Source: Aliishimia sp963922415
GTDB lineage: Bacteria; Pseudomonadota; Alphaproteobacteria; Rhodobacterales; Rhodobacteraceae
Direction of reading: 5' to 3'
Assembly (NCBI GenBank): GCA_963922415.1
Contig: CAWUIP010000002.1
Location: 34,924 to 98,923, forward strand
Length of the DNA stretch: 64,000 bases
This document shows positions 1 to 8,126 of the stretch, piece after piece. The position numbers and the translations under genes were made by a program. Every line of letters starts with the position of its first letter. Position 1 is the first letter of the stretch. Below the pieces are notes generated by a model that was given only the letters and a program-made list of their open reading frames with translations, was not told the origin of the DNA and made no database searches.

Positions 1-206
1 TCGGTCGCGCCGTCCGCGCGCTGCCGCAGATCGTCAGCGCCTATCGGATGACCGGCGATTTGGACTATGTTCTGCAGGTGCGGTTGCGGGATATGGCGGC
101 TTATGATGCATTTTACAAAGATTTGACGGCGCGGGTGACTGTGTCGGATATTTCGGCGAGCTTTGTGATGGAAAGTATCAAGGACACGACCGAGTTACCG
201 GTGTGA
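1..206 (+). CDS. Lrp/AsnC family transcriptional regulator, C-terminal end (partial)
   Basis: The reading frame is open from the window edge to TGA at 204-206 and gives about 67 residues. They match the effector-binding (RAM) domain end of Lrp/AsnC regulators: a stretch reading SAYRMTGDLDYVLQV, then a helix (AAYDAFYKDL) and the closing strand ending in MESIKDTTELPV. The DNA-binding helix-turn-helix lies outside the window, so the regulated pathway cannot be named. Family assignment is from the pattern of the domain end. Confidence 0.8.
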   Translation, partial: GRAVRALPQIVSAYRMTGDLDYVLQVRLRDMAAYDAFYKDLTARVTVSDISASFVMESIKDTTELPV

Positions 207-216
207 GGGGGGAGCT

Positions 217-678
217 ATGAGCGATAAAATCCAAACATCCGCAGAGGCGGCAGAGGCAGACGTTTTGCCGCGCCGCTATGAAGTGCACACCCAAACCCAG
301 GCGCAAGATGGCGACCAACCGGTGCCAGAGCAGGTCGCGCGGGCGCAAGCTGCCAAGAGCCCGGCGCAATGGGCGTATGAGCGGATTGTCCTGTATATTC
401 AAAAGTTTGAAGAGTCTCTGGACAGTGAGCACGAAGTGGCGATGGGCTTTACGGGCGGTGACGCGGGCGTGCTGCGGATCGAAGGCATGGGGTATTTCGA
501 CCCCGACATCGTGACGTTTTATGGATCGGACCCGGCAGGCGCCAAGATGCAATTGATCCAGCATGTCACGCAACTGAACGTTGCCTTGCGCGCGCTGCCC
601 AAATCCGTAGAGGCCGCTGCACCCAACCGCATCGGCTTTCGCCTGGCGCAGGATCTGGGCGCCGACACTGCCACATAA
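217..678 (+). CDS. DUF6173-like hypothetical protein
   Basis: A 153-residue soluble protein starting 10 bases after the Lrp-type gene, with a GGGGGGA-like ribosome site just before ATG. The first 50 residues are low in structure (Glu/Ala/Gln-rich). The core from about residue 50 contains AYERIVLYIQKFEESL and a Gly-rich segment with GFTGGDAGVLRIEGMGYFDPDIVTFYG. I associate this pattern with DUF6173, a family of unknown function common in Rhodobacterales, but only from memory. No catalytic motif or signal peptide is visible. Confidence 0.6.
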   Translation: MSDKIQTSAEAAEADVLPRRYEVHTQTQAQDGDQPVPEQVARAQAAKSPAQWAYERIVLYIQKFEESLDSEHEVAMGFTGGDAGVLRIEGMGYFDPDIVTFYGSDPAGAKMQLIQHVTQLNVALRALPKSVEAAAPNRIGFRLAQDLGADTAT

Positions 679-771
679 CCAAGTCCTGCGCGGATTTGGC
701 CACGTGACATTGTCACGGGCCCGGGGTAGTGCGGACCCAAGACGAAGTGCGAACCAAAGGACTTGCCCGAT

Positions 772-906
772 ATGGCGGATCACAAGCATGGCGAGATGGA
801 CATCAAAGAACATGAGAAGATGTTCGATGGCTTTATGACCTTCACCCAATGGACGGTGATCGCAATCTTTGCCATTCTCGTCCTGATGGCCATTTTCATT
901 TCCTAA
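772..906 (+). CDS. aa3-type cytochrome c oxidase subunit IV
   Basis: A 44-residue protein, too short for most ORF callers. It begins MADHKHGEMDIKEHEKMFDG, a charged cytoplasmic segment, followed by one membrane helix (about residues 25-43, FTQWTVIAIFAILVLMAIFIS). This is the usual form of the small bacterial aa3 oxidase subunit IV, a single-helix accessory subunit of the terminal oxidase in alphaproteobacteria. The larger oxidase subunits are not in the window. The same region is covered by a spurious upstream extension of the next gene in another frame. Confidence 0.85.
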   Translation: MADHKHGEMDIKEHEKMFDGFMTFTQWTVIAIFAILVLMAIFIS

Positions 907-938
907 TCACCAAACGGCCATACGCGGGGGACTGTGCC

Positions 939-1529
939 ATGCGGTGGCTTTTGCTGTGTTGTTTGTTGGCGCTTGCGGCGTGCGGGGGCTATCAAAAAGG
1001 CCCAATCCCGCCCGAGCAGGCGCAGGGGTTGGCGTTCCGTGCGGACGGACCACCCAAACTGACGCTGATCACGCTGGTGAACAACCGGACCGGAAACGGC
1101 GCGCATACGGCGCTGATGATCAACGCCTCGCAGCGGGTGATCTTTGACCCGGCAGGCCCGCTGACCGATGACCGGTTCACGCGCTATGGCGATGTCCTCT
1201 ATGGCATCACGCCGACGAAGTATTTGATCTATCGCGGCAGCTATGCGCGCGGCGCGTATCGGTATGATACGCAAGAGATCGAAGTGTCCCCTGAGGTGGC
1301 AGAGCAGGCTTTGCGGCTGGTAGAGGCCTATGGTGCGGCGTCTTCGGCGTTTTGCGCCAATTCAACGTCATCAATTCTGCGGCAGTTGCCTGGGTTTGAA
1401 GCGATTGATGTGACGTTCTATCCGGTCAATCTGAGCGAACAGTTTGCAACGATCCCGGGCGTACAAGGTGCGCAATATTTCGAGAATGACGCGGGTCAGC
1501 AGATCAGCGGGCCACCTGTGATCGAGTAA
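939..1529 (+). CDS. Lipoprotein, possible permuted NlpC/P60-like domain
   Basis: A 196-residue protein. I chose ATG 939 because it gives a clean lipoprotein signal (MRWLLLCCLLALAACGG, lipobox LAAC) and follows a GGGGG ribosome site 8 bases upstream. A longer in-frame start at 849 would overlap the oxidase subunit IV gene and bury the signal peptide. The mature part contains GAHTALMI (His) early and FCANSTSSILRQLPGF (Cys) late. This His-then-Cys order is what circularly permuted NlpC/P60 (LRAT-like) cysteine hydrolases show. That assignment is an inference. It ends 4 bases from the convergent azlD. Confidence 0.6.
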   Translation: MRWLLLCCLLALAACGGYQKGPIPPEQAQGLAFRADGPPKLTLITLVNNRTGNGAHTALMINASQRVIFDPAGPLTDDRFTRYGDVLYGITPTKYLIYRGSYARGAYRYDTQEIEVSPEVAEQALRLVEAYGAASSAFCANSTSSILRQLPGFEAIDVTFYPVNLSEQFATIPGVQGAQYFENDAGQQISGPPVIE

Positions 1530-1533
1530 GGCG

Positions 1534-1860
1534 TTAGCCGAGGATCCAGGGCAGTCCGAAAAACAAAGCTGCCCCCACGAGAATCGCGTAGGTCACGCTT
1601 TTTGAGAGATAGCCCGTGACGAGGGTCGCTGCTGCGGCGGCCATGCGCAGTGGGTCGGTGACGCCGCCGGTGTCTGGGGGCCAAACAACCAGTGGTGCGA
1701 CCAGCGCGGGCAGGATGGCCACGGCGGTATAGCGCAAGTGGCGCAGCACCCAAGGCGACAGTTCTCTGTCCCCGACCACGCCCAGAAACAAAAAGCGGAT
1801 GAGGAAGGTGCCAATGCCGAGGGCTGCGATGATGAACCACAGGACCGCGTCAGACGGCAT
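1534..1860 (-). CDS. azlD: AzlD family small subunit of branched-chain amino acid exporter
   Basis: A 108-residue hydrophobic protein with about four membrane segments, containing the AzlD-type stretch GTFLIRFLFLGVVG near the N terminus and VTYAILVGAALFFGLPWILG at the end. AzlD works with the larger AzlC in the inner membrane to export branched-chain amino acids or analogues. Its start overlaps the end of azlC by 11 bases, the usual translationally coupled arrangement. Confidence 0.85.
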   Translation of the reverse strand: MPSDAVLWFIIAALGIGTFLIRFLFLGVVGDRELSPWVLRHLRYTAVAILPALVAPLVVWPPDTGGVTDPLRMAAAAATLVTGYLSKSVTYAILVGAALFFGLPWILG

Positions 1861-2563
1861 GAGATCTCTCCAACCATGTCTCGACCCGCGCGCCGATGGT
1901 CATGCCACAGATCCCAGCGACCAGAACGCCGAGTGAATAGGGGATCCAGGCAAGCAGCAGCGACAGCACAATTGCGCAGAACGCCGCCGCCAGATGCGCA
2001 GGCGTGCGCATCATCGGCCCGATCAGGGCCAGGAAGGCCAAAGGCATCACAAAGTCCAGGGCCCATGTCTCGGGGATCTGTTGGCCCATCACGGCGCCCA
2101 CGACGGTAAAGACGTACCACATGGGGCAAATCGGGGTCACGGTGCCAAAGAAATAGGCGAGCTTTTCAGGCACTGTCATATCGGGCGTGCGTTCGTACTT
2201 CCCGATTGAGACGGCGTAGGTTTGGTCCACCAAGAAGTAAGCCGCCAACGCGCGTCGCCAAAAGGGGACCGCGCCCAGATGCGGGGTGATCGAGGCGGAG
2301 TACATTGCCATGCGCAAGTTCACCGCCAGCGCAGAGATGAGCACAATCGCGGTTGGTACGTTTTCCTCCATCAGCGACAGCGCCGTGAACTGCGCGGCCC
2401 CTGCGATAACGACGACTGAGAAGGCCAGCGTTTCTAAGACGTTCAACCCGGCCTCTGTCGCGAGCACACCAAAGAGCACCGCAAAGGGCGCGGCGACGAT
2501 GACGAAGGGCGCGCTGTCGCGAAAGCCCTCCCAAAAGGCCGATTTGGTGGTGGTCAGTGCCAT
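1850..2563 (-). CDS. azlC: AzlC family branched-chain amino acid exporter, large subunit
   Basis: About 237 residues when started at the ATG at 2563 (MALTTTKSAFWEGFRDSAPF), which is where AzlC proteins normally begin; an upstream extension to 2653 runs into the divergent fdhD start region and is unlike the family. It has the family's F-x-x-G-x-R-D-x-x-P opening followed by several membrane helices. It forms the two-gene unit azlCD with the following gene and is divergently transcribed from the molybdenum-cofactor operon. Confidence 0.85.
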   Translation of the reverse strand: MALTTTKSAFWEGFRDSAPFVIVAAPFAVLFGVLATEAGLNVLETLAFSVVVIAGAAQFTALSLMEENVPTAIVLISALAVNLRMAMYSASITPHLGAVPFWRRALAAYFLVDQTYAVSIGKYERTPDMTVPEKLAYFFGTVTPICPMWYVFTVVGAVMGQQIPETWALDFVMPLAFLALIGPMMRTPAHLAAAFCAIVLSLLLAWIPYSLGVLVAGICGMTIGARVETWLERSHAV

Positions 2564-2618
2564 GGCGTGCTCTATGGTCTCTGCCGGTAGACCTACGCCC
2601 GGCATCAAGGGGTTGCAA

Positions 2619-3503
2619 TTGGCGAAACTGAATGTGTCAGAAAATCTGATCATCGCACCAGATCCGGCTGCGCCGGGATTGACGCGTGCGGTTGTTGGGC
2701 AAGATCACACGGGCGCCCAAGCGCGGCTTTCCGTTGTCGAGGAGCGCCCTTTGACGATCTATCTGAACAGCCAAGAGATTGTGACGGCGATGACGATCGG
2801 CGATTATCCGGCTTACCTGGCGCTGGGGTTTCTGCGCAATCAGGGCATGCTTGCGGACGGTGACGTGGTGACGCGCGTCGACTACGACGAAGAGCTGGAA
2901 ACAGTCGTCGTGCGCACGGAAGTTGAAACGCGCCACGAGGCGAAGTTGCAGAAAAAGACGCGCACGTCGGGCTGTGCGGTGGGCACGGTCTTTGGCGACA
3001 TGATGGAGGGGCTGGAGGGCGTGACGTTGCCCGAGGCGGCCCTGCGCACGTCGTGGCTTTATGCATTGTCGGCCCAGATCAATCGCATGCCGAGCCTGTA
3101 TCTTGAGGCGGGGGCGATCCACGGAACTGTGCTGTGCTGCGAGGATCGTCCATTGGTCTATATGGAAGATGTTGGCCGCCACAATGCGGTGGACAAGATC
3201 GCTGGATGGATGTGGTCGGAAGACGTCTCAGCAGCGGATAAGATCCTCTACACCACGGGGCGTCTGACGTCAGAGATGGTGATTAAGACCGCGCTGATGG
3301 GCATTCCTATTTTGGCGTCGCGTTCGGGCTTTACCGCCTGGGGCGTCGAGATCGCGCAGCAGGTCGGTCTGACATTGATCGGGCGGCTGAAGGGGCAGCG
3401 GTTTCATTGCGTCAGTGGCGTGGAGCGCTTGGTCTATGACGCGGACCTGACCACTGTCGCGGAGGAGCCCGCCCGGGCGCGGCGCAAAGGGGCCAGCGCA
3501 TGA
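2619..3503 (+). CDS. fdhD: Formate dehydrogenase accessory sulfurtransferase FdhD
   Basis: FdhD passes sulfur from a cysteine desulfurase to the molybdenum cofactor of formate dehydrogenases. The protein shows TIYLNSQEIVTAMTIGDYPAYLALGFL, the Cys loop TSGCAVGTVFGD, and the strongly conserved MEDVGRHNAVDKIAGW and SEMVIKTALMGIPILASRS stretches. TTG 2619 is preferred because AAGGGG lies about 6 bases upstream; GTG 2634 is the alternative. Only one cysteine (about residue 119) remains in the loop, where E. coli FdhD has CxxC. Formate dehydrogenase genes are not in the window. It overlaps the next gene by 4 bases. Confidence 0.88.
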   Translation: MAKLNVSENLIIAPDPAAPGLTRAVVGQDHTGAQARLSVVEERPLTIYLNSQEIVTAMTIGDYPAYLALGFLRNQGMLADGDVVTRVDYDEELETVVVRTEVETRHEAKLQKKTRTSGCAVGTVFGDMMEGLEGVTLPEAALRTSWLYALSAQINRMPSLYLEAGAIHGTVLCCEDRPLVYMEDVGRHNAVDKIAGWMWSEDVSAADKILYTTGRLTSEMVIKTALMGIPILASRSGFTAWGVEIAQQVGLTLIGRLKGQRFHCVSGVERLVYDADLTTVAEEPARARRKGASA

Positions 3504-3901
3504 CAGAGGCGGACGTCGCCAACGCCGTGGCAGACGCGCGCGCGTTGATTGCCCGCCAAACCCGCGGCGAGTGGCATACGGTTGCAGCCGTCGTGGTAAC
3601 GGCCAAGGGCGCGCAGTTTATCGGCATCAACCTCGACAGTGTTTTGCCGCGCGCCAGCGTCTGCGCGGAGCCCGTTGCACTGGGCATGGCCGCGACAGCC
3701 GACCCGGATGACGCGGTTTTGTTTTGCTGTGCGGTGAACCGACGGGGCGAGGTGATCCCCCCGTGTGGCGTTTGCCGAGAGCTCCTCTTGGATTATGCGG
3801 GTCAAGCGCAGATCGCTGTGCCGGGCGGCGATGACTATGTCCTGCGACCGCTGGCGGAGCTGGTGCCAGATGCTTACAAGGCGGATCGGAGGAAGTCGTG
3901 A
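3500..3901 (+). CDS. Cytidine deaminase-like zinc enzyme
   Basis: A 133-residue protein with the cytidine-deaminase zinc signature: CAEPVAL (first Cys plus the proton-shuttling Glu) and PPCGVCREL (PCxxC). The length is that of small tetrameric cytidine deaminases. It begins with ATG overlapping the fdhD stop (ATGA) and overlaps mobA by 4 bases (GTGA), so it is inside the molybdenum-cofactor operon. Cytidine deamination is the default activity, but the context leaves open a different base substrate or a role tied to nucleotide turnover in cofactor synthesis. Confidence 0.8.
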   Translation: MTEADVANAVADARALIARQTRGEWHTVAAVVVTAKGAQFIGINLDSVLPRASVCAEPVALGMAATADPDDAVLFCCAVNRRGEVIPPCGVCRELLLDYAGQAQIAVPGGDDYVLRPLAELVPDAYKADRRKS

Positions 3902-4491
3902 CGCCGCCCGTAGGTGTGATTTTGGCAGGTGGGCGCGCAACGCGGATGGGCGGCGGCGACAAGGGGCTTTTGCCGCTGGGGAACGTTGCACTGTTAGACC
4001 GGGTCATCGCGCGCCTTTCACCGCAAGTGGCGCAGCTTGCATTGAATGCAAACGGTGATGCCGCGCGCTTTGACGCGGTCGGCCTGCCCGTGCTGCCAGA
4101 CAGTGTTGACGGATTTGTCGGTCCGCTTGCAGGCGTTCTGGCGGGCCTCGATTGGGGGGCGTCGCAAGGGGCGGACACAATTGTGACGGCTGCCGCCGAC
4201 ACGCCGTTTTTCCCAGCCGATTTGGTGCCGCGCTTGCAACTGGCCGCCGAGGGCATGGCGGCCCCGCTGGCCTTGGCCGCCAGCGCCAACGGTCGGCATC
4301 CCACCTTCGGGTTATGGCCCGTGGCCTTGCGCGATGATCTGCGCACCGCCCTCGCGGGAGGGGTGCGGAAAGTCGTGTTGTGGACCGATCAGCACGGGGC
4401 CGCGACGGCGGAGTTTCCTGGTGCGGACCCCGATCCCTTTTTCAACGTGAACACGCCTGAGGATCTGGCGCAGGCGGAGGCGTGGCTGTGA
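3898..4491 (+). CDS. mobA: Molybdenum cofactor guanylyltransferase MobA
   Basis: MobA joins GMP from GTP to molybdopterin, making MGD for DMSO-reductase-family enzymes. It is a 197-residue nucleotidyltransferase that opens with GVILAGGRATRMGGGDKGLLPLG, the LAGG-x-x-x-R-M-G-G-x-D-K signature, and has the ADTPFF Asp motif and a closing NVNTPEDL. The start is GTG overlapping the previous stop. It sits directly before mobB and the moeA fusion. Confidence 0.93.
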   Translation: MTPPVGVILAGGRATRMGGGDKGLLPLGNVALLDRVIARLSPQVAQLALNANGDAARFDAVGLPVLPDSVDGFVGPLAGVLAGLDWGASQGADTIVTAAADTPFFPADLVPRLQLAAEGMAAPLALAASANGRHPTFGLWPVALRDDLRTALAGGVRKVVLWTDQHGAATAEFPGADPDPFFNVNTPEDLAQAEAWL

Positions 4492-4979
4492 TCGTCTGGG
4501 GTGTTGTGGGCTGGAAGAACTCGGGCAAGACCGGACTGGTCGAACGGCTGGTGGCGGCGTTTGTGGCCCGCGGCGTTACCGTTTCGACGATAAAACACGC
4601 GCATCACAGCGCCGATCTGGACCGGCCAGGCACCGACAGCGACCGCCACCGCGCGGCCGGCGCGTCTGAAGTTGTGCTCTCGAGCCCTGCCCGGGTTGCC
4701 GTTCTCCAGGAACTGCGCGGCGCGCCGGAGCCTGCACTCCCGGAGTTGTTGGCGCGGTTGAACGCAGTGGATCTGGTTTTGGTTGAAGGCTTCAAGACCG
4801 CCGGGCACCCGAAGATCGAAGCGCATCGCGCGGCGACGGGGCAGCCGCTGTATGCGATGCAGGATCCGACAGTCCGCGCGGTGGCGAGCGACAGCGCGCC
4901 CAAGGTGCATTGCCCGCTCTTTCATCTGGACGCGACAGCGGCAATTGCGGACTTTATCGCAGCAGAGACAGGCCTGTGA
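4488..4979 (+). CDS. mobB: Molybdopterin-guanine dinucleotide biosynthesis protein MobB
   Basis: MobB is a GTP-binding partner of MobA. The 163-residue protein has a P-loop (GWKNSGKTGLVERL), STIKHAHH, DRPGTDSDRHRAAGA and VEGFKTAGHPKIE, all family hallmarks. I prefer GTG 4488, which lies 7 bases after GGAGG and overlaps the mobA stop as GTGA; GTG 4482 would leave a 1-base spacing. Its own stop overlaps the GTG of the next gene. Confidence 0.92.
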   Translation: MIVWGVVGWKNSGKTGLVERLVAAFVARGVTVSTIKHAHHSADLDRPGTDSDRHRAAGASEVVLSSPARVAVLQELRGAPEPALPELLARLNAVDLVLVEGFKTAGHPKIEAHRAATGQPLYAMQDPTVRAVASDSAPKVHCPLFHLDATAAIADFIAAETGL

Positions 4980-7087
4980 CCGGATTTGACACCTTTGTTG
5001 TGGTGGACTGGTCTGCCCGTTCTGCGCCGTCACCGGCCAAACCCAGCGCAGATGCCATCTGGATCGCCATCGCACGGCCCGGTGACGCGGTTGAGAGCAT
5101 CTATGTGCGGACGCGCGCGGCAGCGATCTCAACGCTCGAGACGCTTTTTGAAGCGGAGCTTTTGGCAGGTCGTCGCGTGGTCGCAGGCTTTGATTTCCCG
5201 TTCGCCTATCCTGCTGGCTTTGCGCGCGCTCTGACCGGGCAGGATGGGCCCCTTGCCGTTTGGTCGTGGCTCGCACGGCGCATTGTCGACGGAGACGACA
5301 ACGCCAACAATCGCTTCGATGTCGCGCGCGAGATCAACAAAATGTTTCCAGGCGTCGGCCCGTTTTGGGGGTGCCCAACGGGCGTTGCGGATGCTGACCT
5401 ACCCGATAAGGGCACAGCGCGTCAGGGGCATAGCTTGCCGGAACGGCGCGGGGTAGAGGCGAAAGTGCCCAAGGCGCAACCGTGTTGGAAGCTCTACACA
5501 ACGGGGTCTGTCGGCTCTCAGGCCCTACTTGGCTTGCCACGGCTTGACGCGCTGCGTGACCGGTTTGGCGAAGATTTGGCTGTTGCTCCGTTCCAAGCGC
5601 CAGATCGCCCCATCGTTCTGGTCGAGCTTTTTCCGTCTCTGTTGGCCAAAGCGGTCGCGGCGGCGCAAGACGAGGACGAGATCAAGGACCGCGCCCAGGT
5701 GCGCGTTTTGGCGCAGGTCTTGTCGGCCCTGCCTGCCGTTGAACTTGACCGCATGTTGCGCGCAGGTGATCCGGTCGAGGGGTGGATCCTTGGCGTGGGC
5801 GATGAAAGCTATCTTGATGCTGTGGCGCGCGGAGGGGCACCGGTTCCGCCGCCTTTGCGTGACGATTGTTTTGCCCTGCCTGCAGGTGTTGATTGGATCC
5901 CGGTCGACACAGCTTTGGGGCATTTGAAATCCACCGTCACAGTGTGCGTCGGTACTGAAACGGTTGATCTTTTCGCGGCGATGCAGCGGGCACTGGCAGA
6001 AGACCTTTTGGCGCGTCAGGCCAATCCTCCGACAGCCAACACTGCCGTGGACGGCTATGGCTTTGCCGGTGGCCGCGCGTCTGGCGCGCATGTTCTTCCG
6101 CTCGTCGAGGCTGCAGGGACCGCCGGGAGCGTCTTGCCCGATGTGCCGCCTGGGTCGGCGGTTCGTATCCTGACGGGTGCTGCTTTGCCGCAGGGGGTCG
6201 ATACAGTGGTGTTGCAAGAAGACGTGACGCGCGACGGAAATCAAATAGCGTTTCGCGGCCCGATCAAGGCAGGTGCGAATACCCGTAAGGCAGGTGAAGA
6301 CGTGGCCGCAGGGGCGCCCATCTTGCAGGCCGGTCGGGTGCTGACCTCTGCCGATCTCGCCTTGGCTGCGGCGACTGGGCACGCCGATGCGTCTGTTTTC
6401 AAAAGGTTGCGCGTGGGTGTCTTGTCGACGGGGGATGAGCTTCTGGCGCCTGGTTCTGCGCCAAAGCAGGGTAGAATATTCGATACGAACCGTCCGATGC
6501 TCCTAAGCCTGTTGGCGCGCTGGGGTATGGTGCCCGTTGATTTGGGGATCCAGGGCGATGATCGTGCCGGCCTGGAGGATAAACTGGATCAGGCTGCAGC
6601 AGACGTCGATGCGATCATCACGAGCGGTGGTGCGTCTGCCGGAGATGCGGATCATATCTCTGCCGCGCTGGACGCGGCGGGGTCGTTGCAGATGTGGCGG
6701 ATTGCGGTGAAGCCGGGTCGCCCGCTGGCCCTTGGCCTATGGCGTGGCGTGCCGGTCTTTGGACTTCCTGGAAATCCCGTTGCGGCGTTGATCTGCACGT
6801 TGATCTTTGCCCGCCCCGCCTTGGGGAAAATGGCGGGTCACGGATGGCATGACCCGGTGGGCTATGACATGCCAGCGGGGTTTTCAAAGTCAAAAAAGCC
6901 GGGACGGCGCGAATACCTGCGGGCGCGAATACATGCGGGCCAGGTGGAGATTTTTGGCTCCGAGGGGTCTGGTCGGATTTCTGGCCTATCCTGGGCGGAT
7001 GGGCTGGTCGAATTGCCGGATGGCGCTGCGACGATAGAGCCCGGCGACCCTGTTCGCTATCTGCCATTTGCGAGCTTTGATCCGTAG
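4976..7087 (+). CDS. moeA: Fusion: DUF429-like domain plus MoeA molybdenumtransferase
   Basis: A 703-residue protein starting at GTG 4976, which overlaps the mobB stop. From about residue 330 it is MoeA, which inserts molybdate into adenylylated molybdopterin: AMQRALAEDLLA, NTAVDGYGF, ILTGAALPQGVDTVV, LSTGDELLAPG, DTNRPML, TSGGASAGDADH and GLPGNPVAALI are all present. The first ~320 residues are a separate domain opening FVVVDWSARS, with VVAGFDFPFAYP, FWGCPTG and VELFPSLLAK; the pattern recalls RNase H-fold DUF429 proteins, which is a weak inference. MoeA alone is about 400 residues. The family role of the extra domain is unknown to me. Confidence 0.85.
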   Translation: MTGFDTFVVVDWSARSAPSPAKPSADAIWIAIARPGDAVESIYVRTRAAAISTLETLFEAELLAGRRVVAGFDFPFAYPAGFARALTGQDGPLAVWSWLARRIVDGDDNANNRFDVAREINKMFPGVGPFWGCPTGVADADLPDKGTARQGHSLPERRGVEAKVPKAQPCWKLYTTGSVGSQALLGLPRLDALRDRFGEDLAVAPFQAPDRPIVLVELFPSLLAKAVAAAQDEDEIKDRAQVRVLAQVLSALPAVELDRMLRAGDPVEGWILGVGDESYLDAVARGGAPVPPPLRDDCFALPAGVDWIPVDTALGHLKSTVTVCVGTETVDLFAAMQRALAEDLLARQANPPTANTAVDGYGFAGGRASGAHVLPLVEAAGTAGSVLPDVPPGSAVRILTGAALPQGVDTVVLQEDVTRDGNQIAFRGPIKAGANTRKAGEDVAAGAPILQAGRVLTSADLALAAATGHADASVFKRLRVGVLSTGDELLAPGSAPKQGRIFDTNRPMLLSLLARWGMVPVDLGIQGDDRAGLEDKLDQAAADVDAIITSGGASAGDADHISAALDAAGSLQMWRIAVKPGRPLALGLWRGVPVFGLPGNPVAALICTLIFARPALGKMAGHGWHDPVGYDMPAGFSKSKKPGRREYLRARIHAGQVEIFGSEGSGRISGLSWADGLVELPDGAATIEPGDPVRYLPFASFDP

Positions 7088-7105
7088 GGTGCGGGCGACC
7101 GCACC
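7088..7105. terminator. Hairpin between convergent genes
   Basis: Perfect 6-base arms GGTGCG and CGCACC with a 6-base loop directly follow the moeA stop. There is no T tract on either strand, so it may be a weak or Rho-assisted bidirectional terminator between moeA and the convergent membrane-protein gene. Confidence 0.4.
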
Positions 7106-7114
7106 AGGCCTTAC

Positions 7115-8119
7115 TCAGTCAAACGTGCCAGCGACGCGGCCCAGCAACATGAAGGCGCGCGTGGTCCGTGTGTCGGCCAATTGCGCAAGTTGCGCGTCTG
7201 TCGCACTCTCCACGAACTGCGAGACGATCTGGTCGAACTTGCGTAGAAAGTGGTGGGCTGCATCGCGGAAGATTGGATCTTGCTTCATCCGTCCGGCGGC
7301 CAGGGCCAGCGGCGAGCGATCATGCACACCGCCGAGCGCTGCAATCGGCCGGCCGCGCTGGCCTTGCGCAAAGCTGCGCCAAATCTCAGGCCGCGCGCGA
7401 TCTGGGCGCAAATCGTCCATATAGATCCCGTCCTGGCTGAGCAGCGTCAATACATCTTGCGCCGCCTGCACCAATTGGCTGGCATTCCTGTCCTTGAGCG
7501 CGCGGCGCAGCGCGGCAAAGCCCTCTTCGTCTTCCGCCGTTTCAGGGAAGTTCAAAGCGGCAATGAAGTCCTGCGGCGGCAGAGTTGACGGCGTCTCTGC
7601 GGATGGGTCTTCCAAGGCGAGTGTCGGCTGTGCGGGCAGGGGCGCGTCCGCGGCTTCGTCTGCGGGGTCATGTCGGGCCGAGGTGAACGTCGCCAACGTC
7701 GTTTCTGTTTTGCGGGCGGCGGCGGCAATCTCGTCCAACTTCTTTTCCACAGACCGCTCCATTGCCGAGCTTCGGTCATGTTTCTGCGCGATATAGGCCT
7801 GCCGCATACCGTCCATGGCGGCCCGCAGGCGCTGCGTTTCTTCGCGCATCACCCGGGCAGACCGAGCCGCCATCGCGGCAACCCAAATCATCGACAGGGG
7901 CATCACAATGGCGATCAGGATCATGACACCCCGCAGCGCATCCAACGCGCCGTCTTGCGGACCGCGGGGCACCATCACAAAGAAGCCCCCGACCATCAGC
8001 ATCCAAACAACGCTGAGGACCGCCGCGATCACATCGGCCCGCGCGACGCCAGTGTCACGGGGTTTGTCGTATATGCCCAACGGTGTCGGCAGAGAGGGTT
8101 TGACAGAGTCGTCGGCCAT
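7115..8119 (-). CDS. Membrane protein of unknown function with coiled-coil segment
   Basis: A 334-residue protein I do not recognise. It has two N-terminal membrane helices (about residues 30-50 and 65-88), then a predicted coiled coil (about 90-150, rich in Arg, Glu and Met), an acidic Pro/Ala-rich linker (about 150-190) and a C-terminal helical region with FAALRRALKDRNASQLVQAAQDVLTLLSQDGIYMDDLRPD. It has no signal peptidase site or enzyme motif. It lies 7 bases downstream of greA and is probably cotranscribed with it. Confidence 0.75.
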   Translation of the reverse strand: MADDSVKPSLPTPLGIYDKPRDTGVARADVIAAVLSVVWMLMVGGFFVMVPRGPQDGALDALRGVMILIAIVMPLSMIWVAAMAARSARVMREETQRLRAAMDGMRQAYIAQKHDRSSAMERSVEKKLDEIAAAARKTETTLATFTSARHDPADEAADAPLPAQPTLALEDPSAETPSTLPPQDFIAALNFPETAEDEEGFAALRRALKDRNASQLVQAAQDVLTLLSQDGIYMDDLRPDRARPEIWRSFAQGQRGRPIAALGGVHDRSPLALAAGRMKQDPIFRDAAHHFLRKFDQIVSQFVESATDAQLAQLADTRTTRAFMLLGRVAGTFD

Positions 8120-8126
8120 GCGGCCG

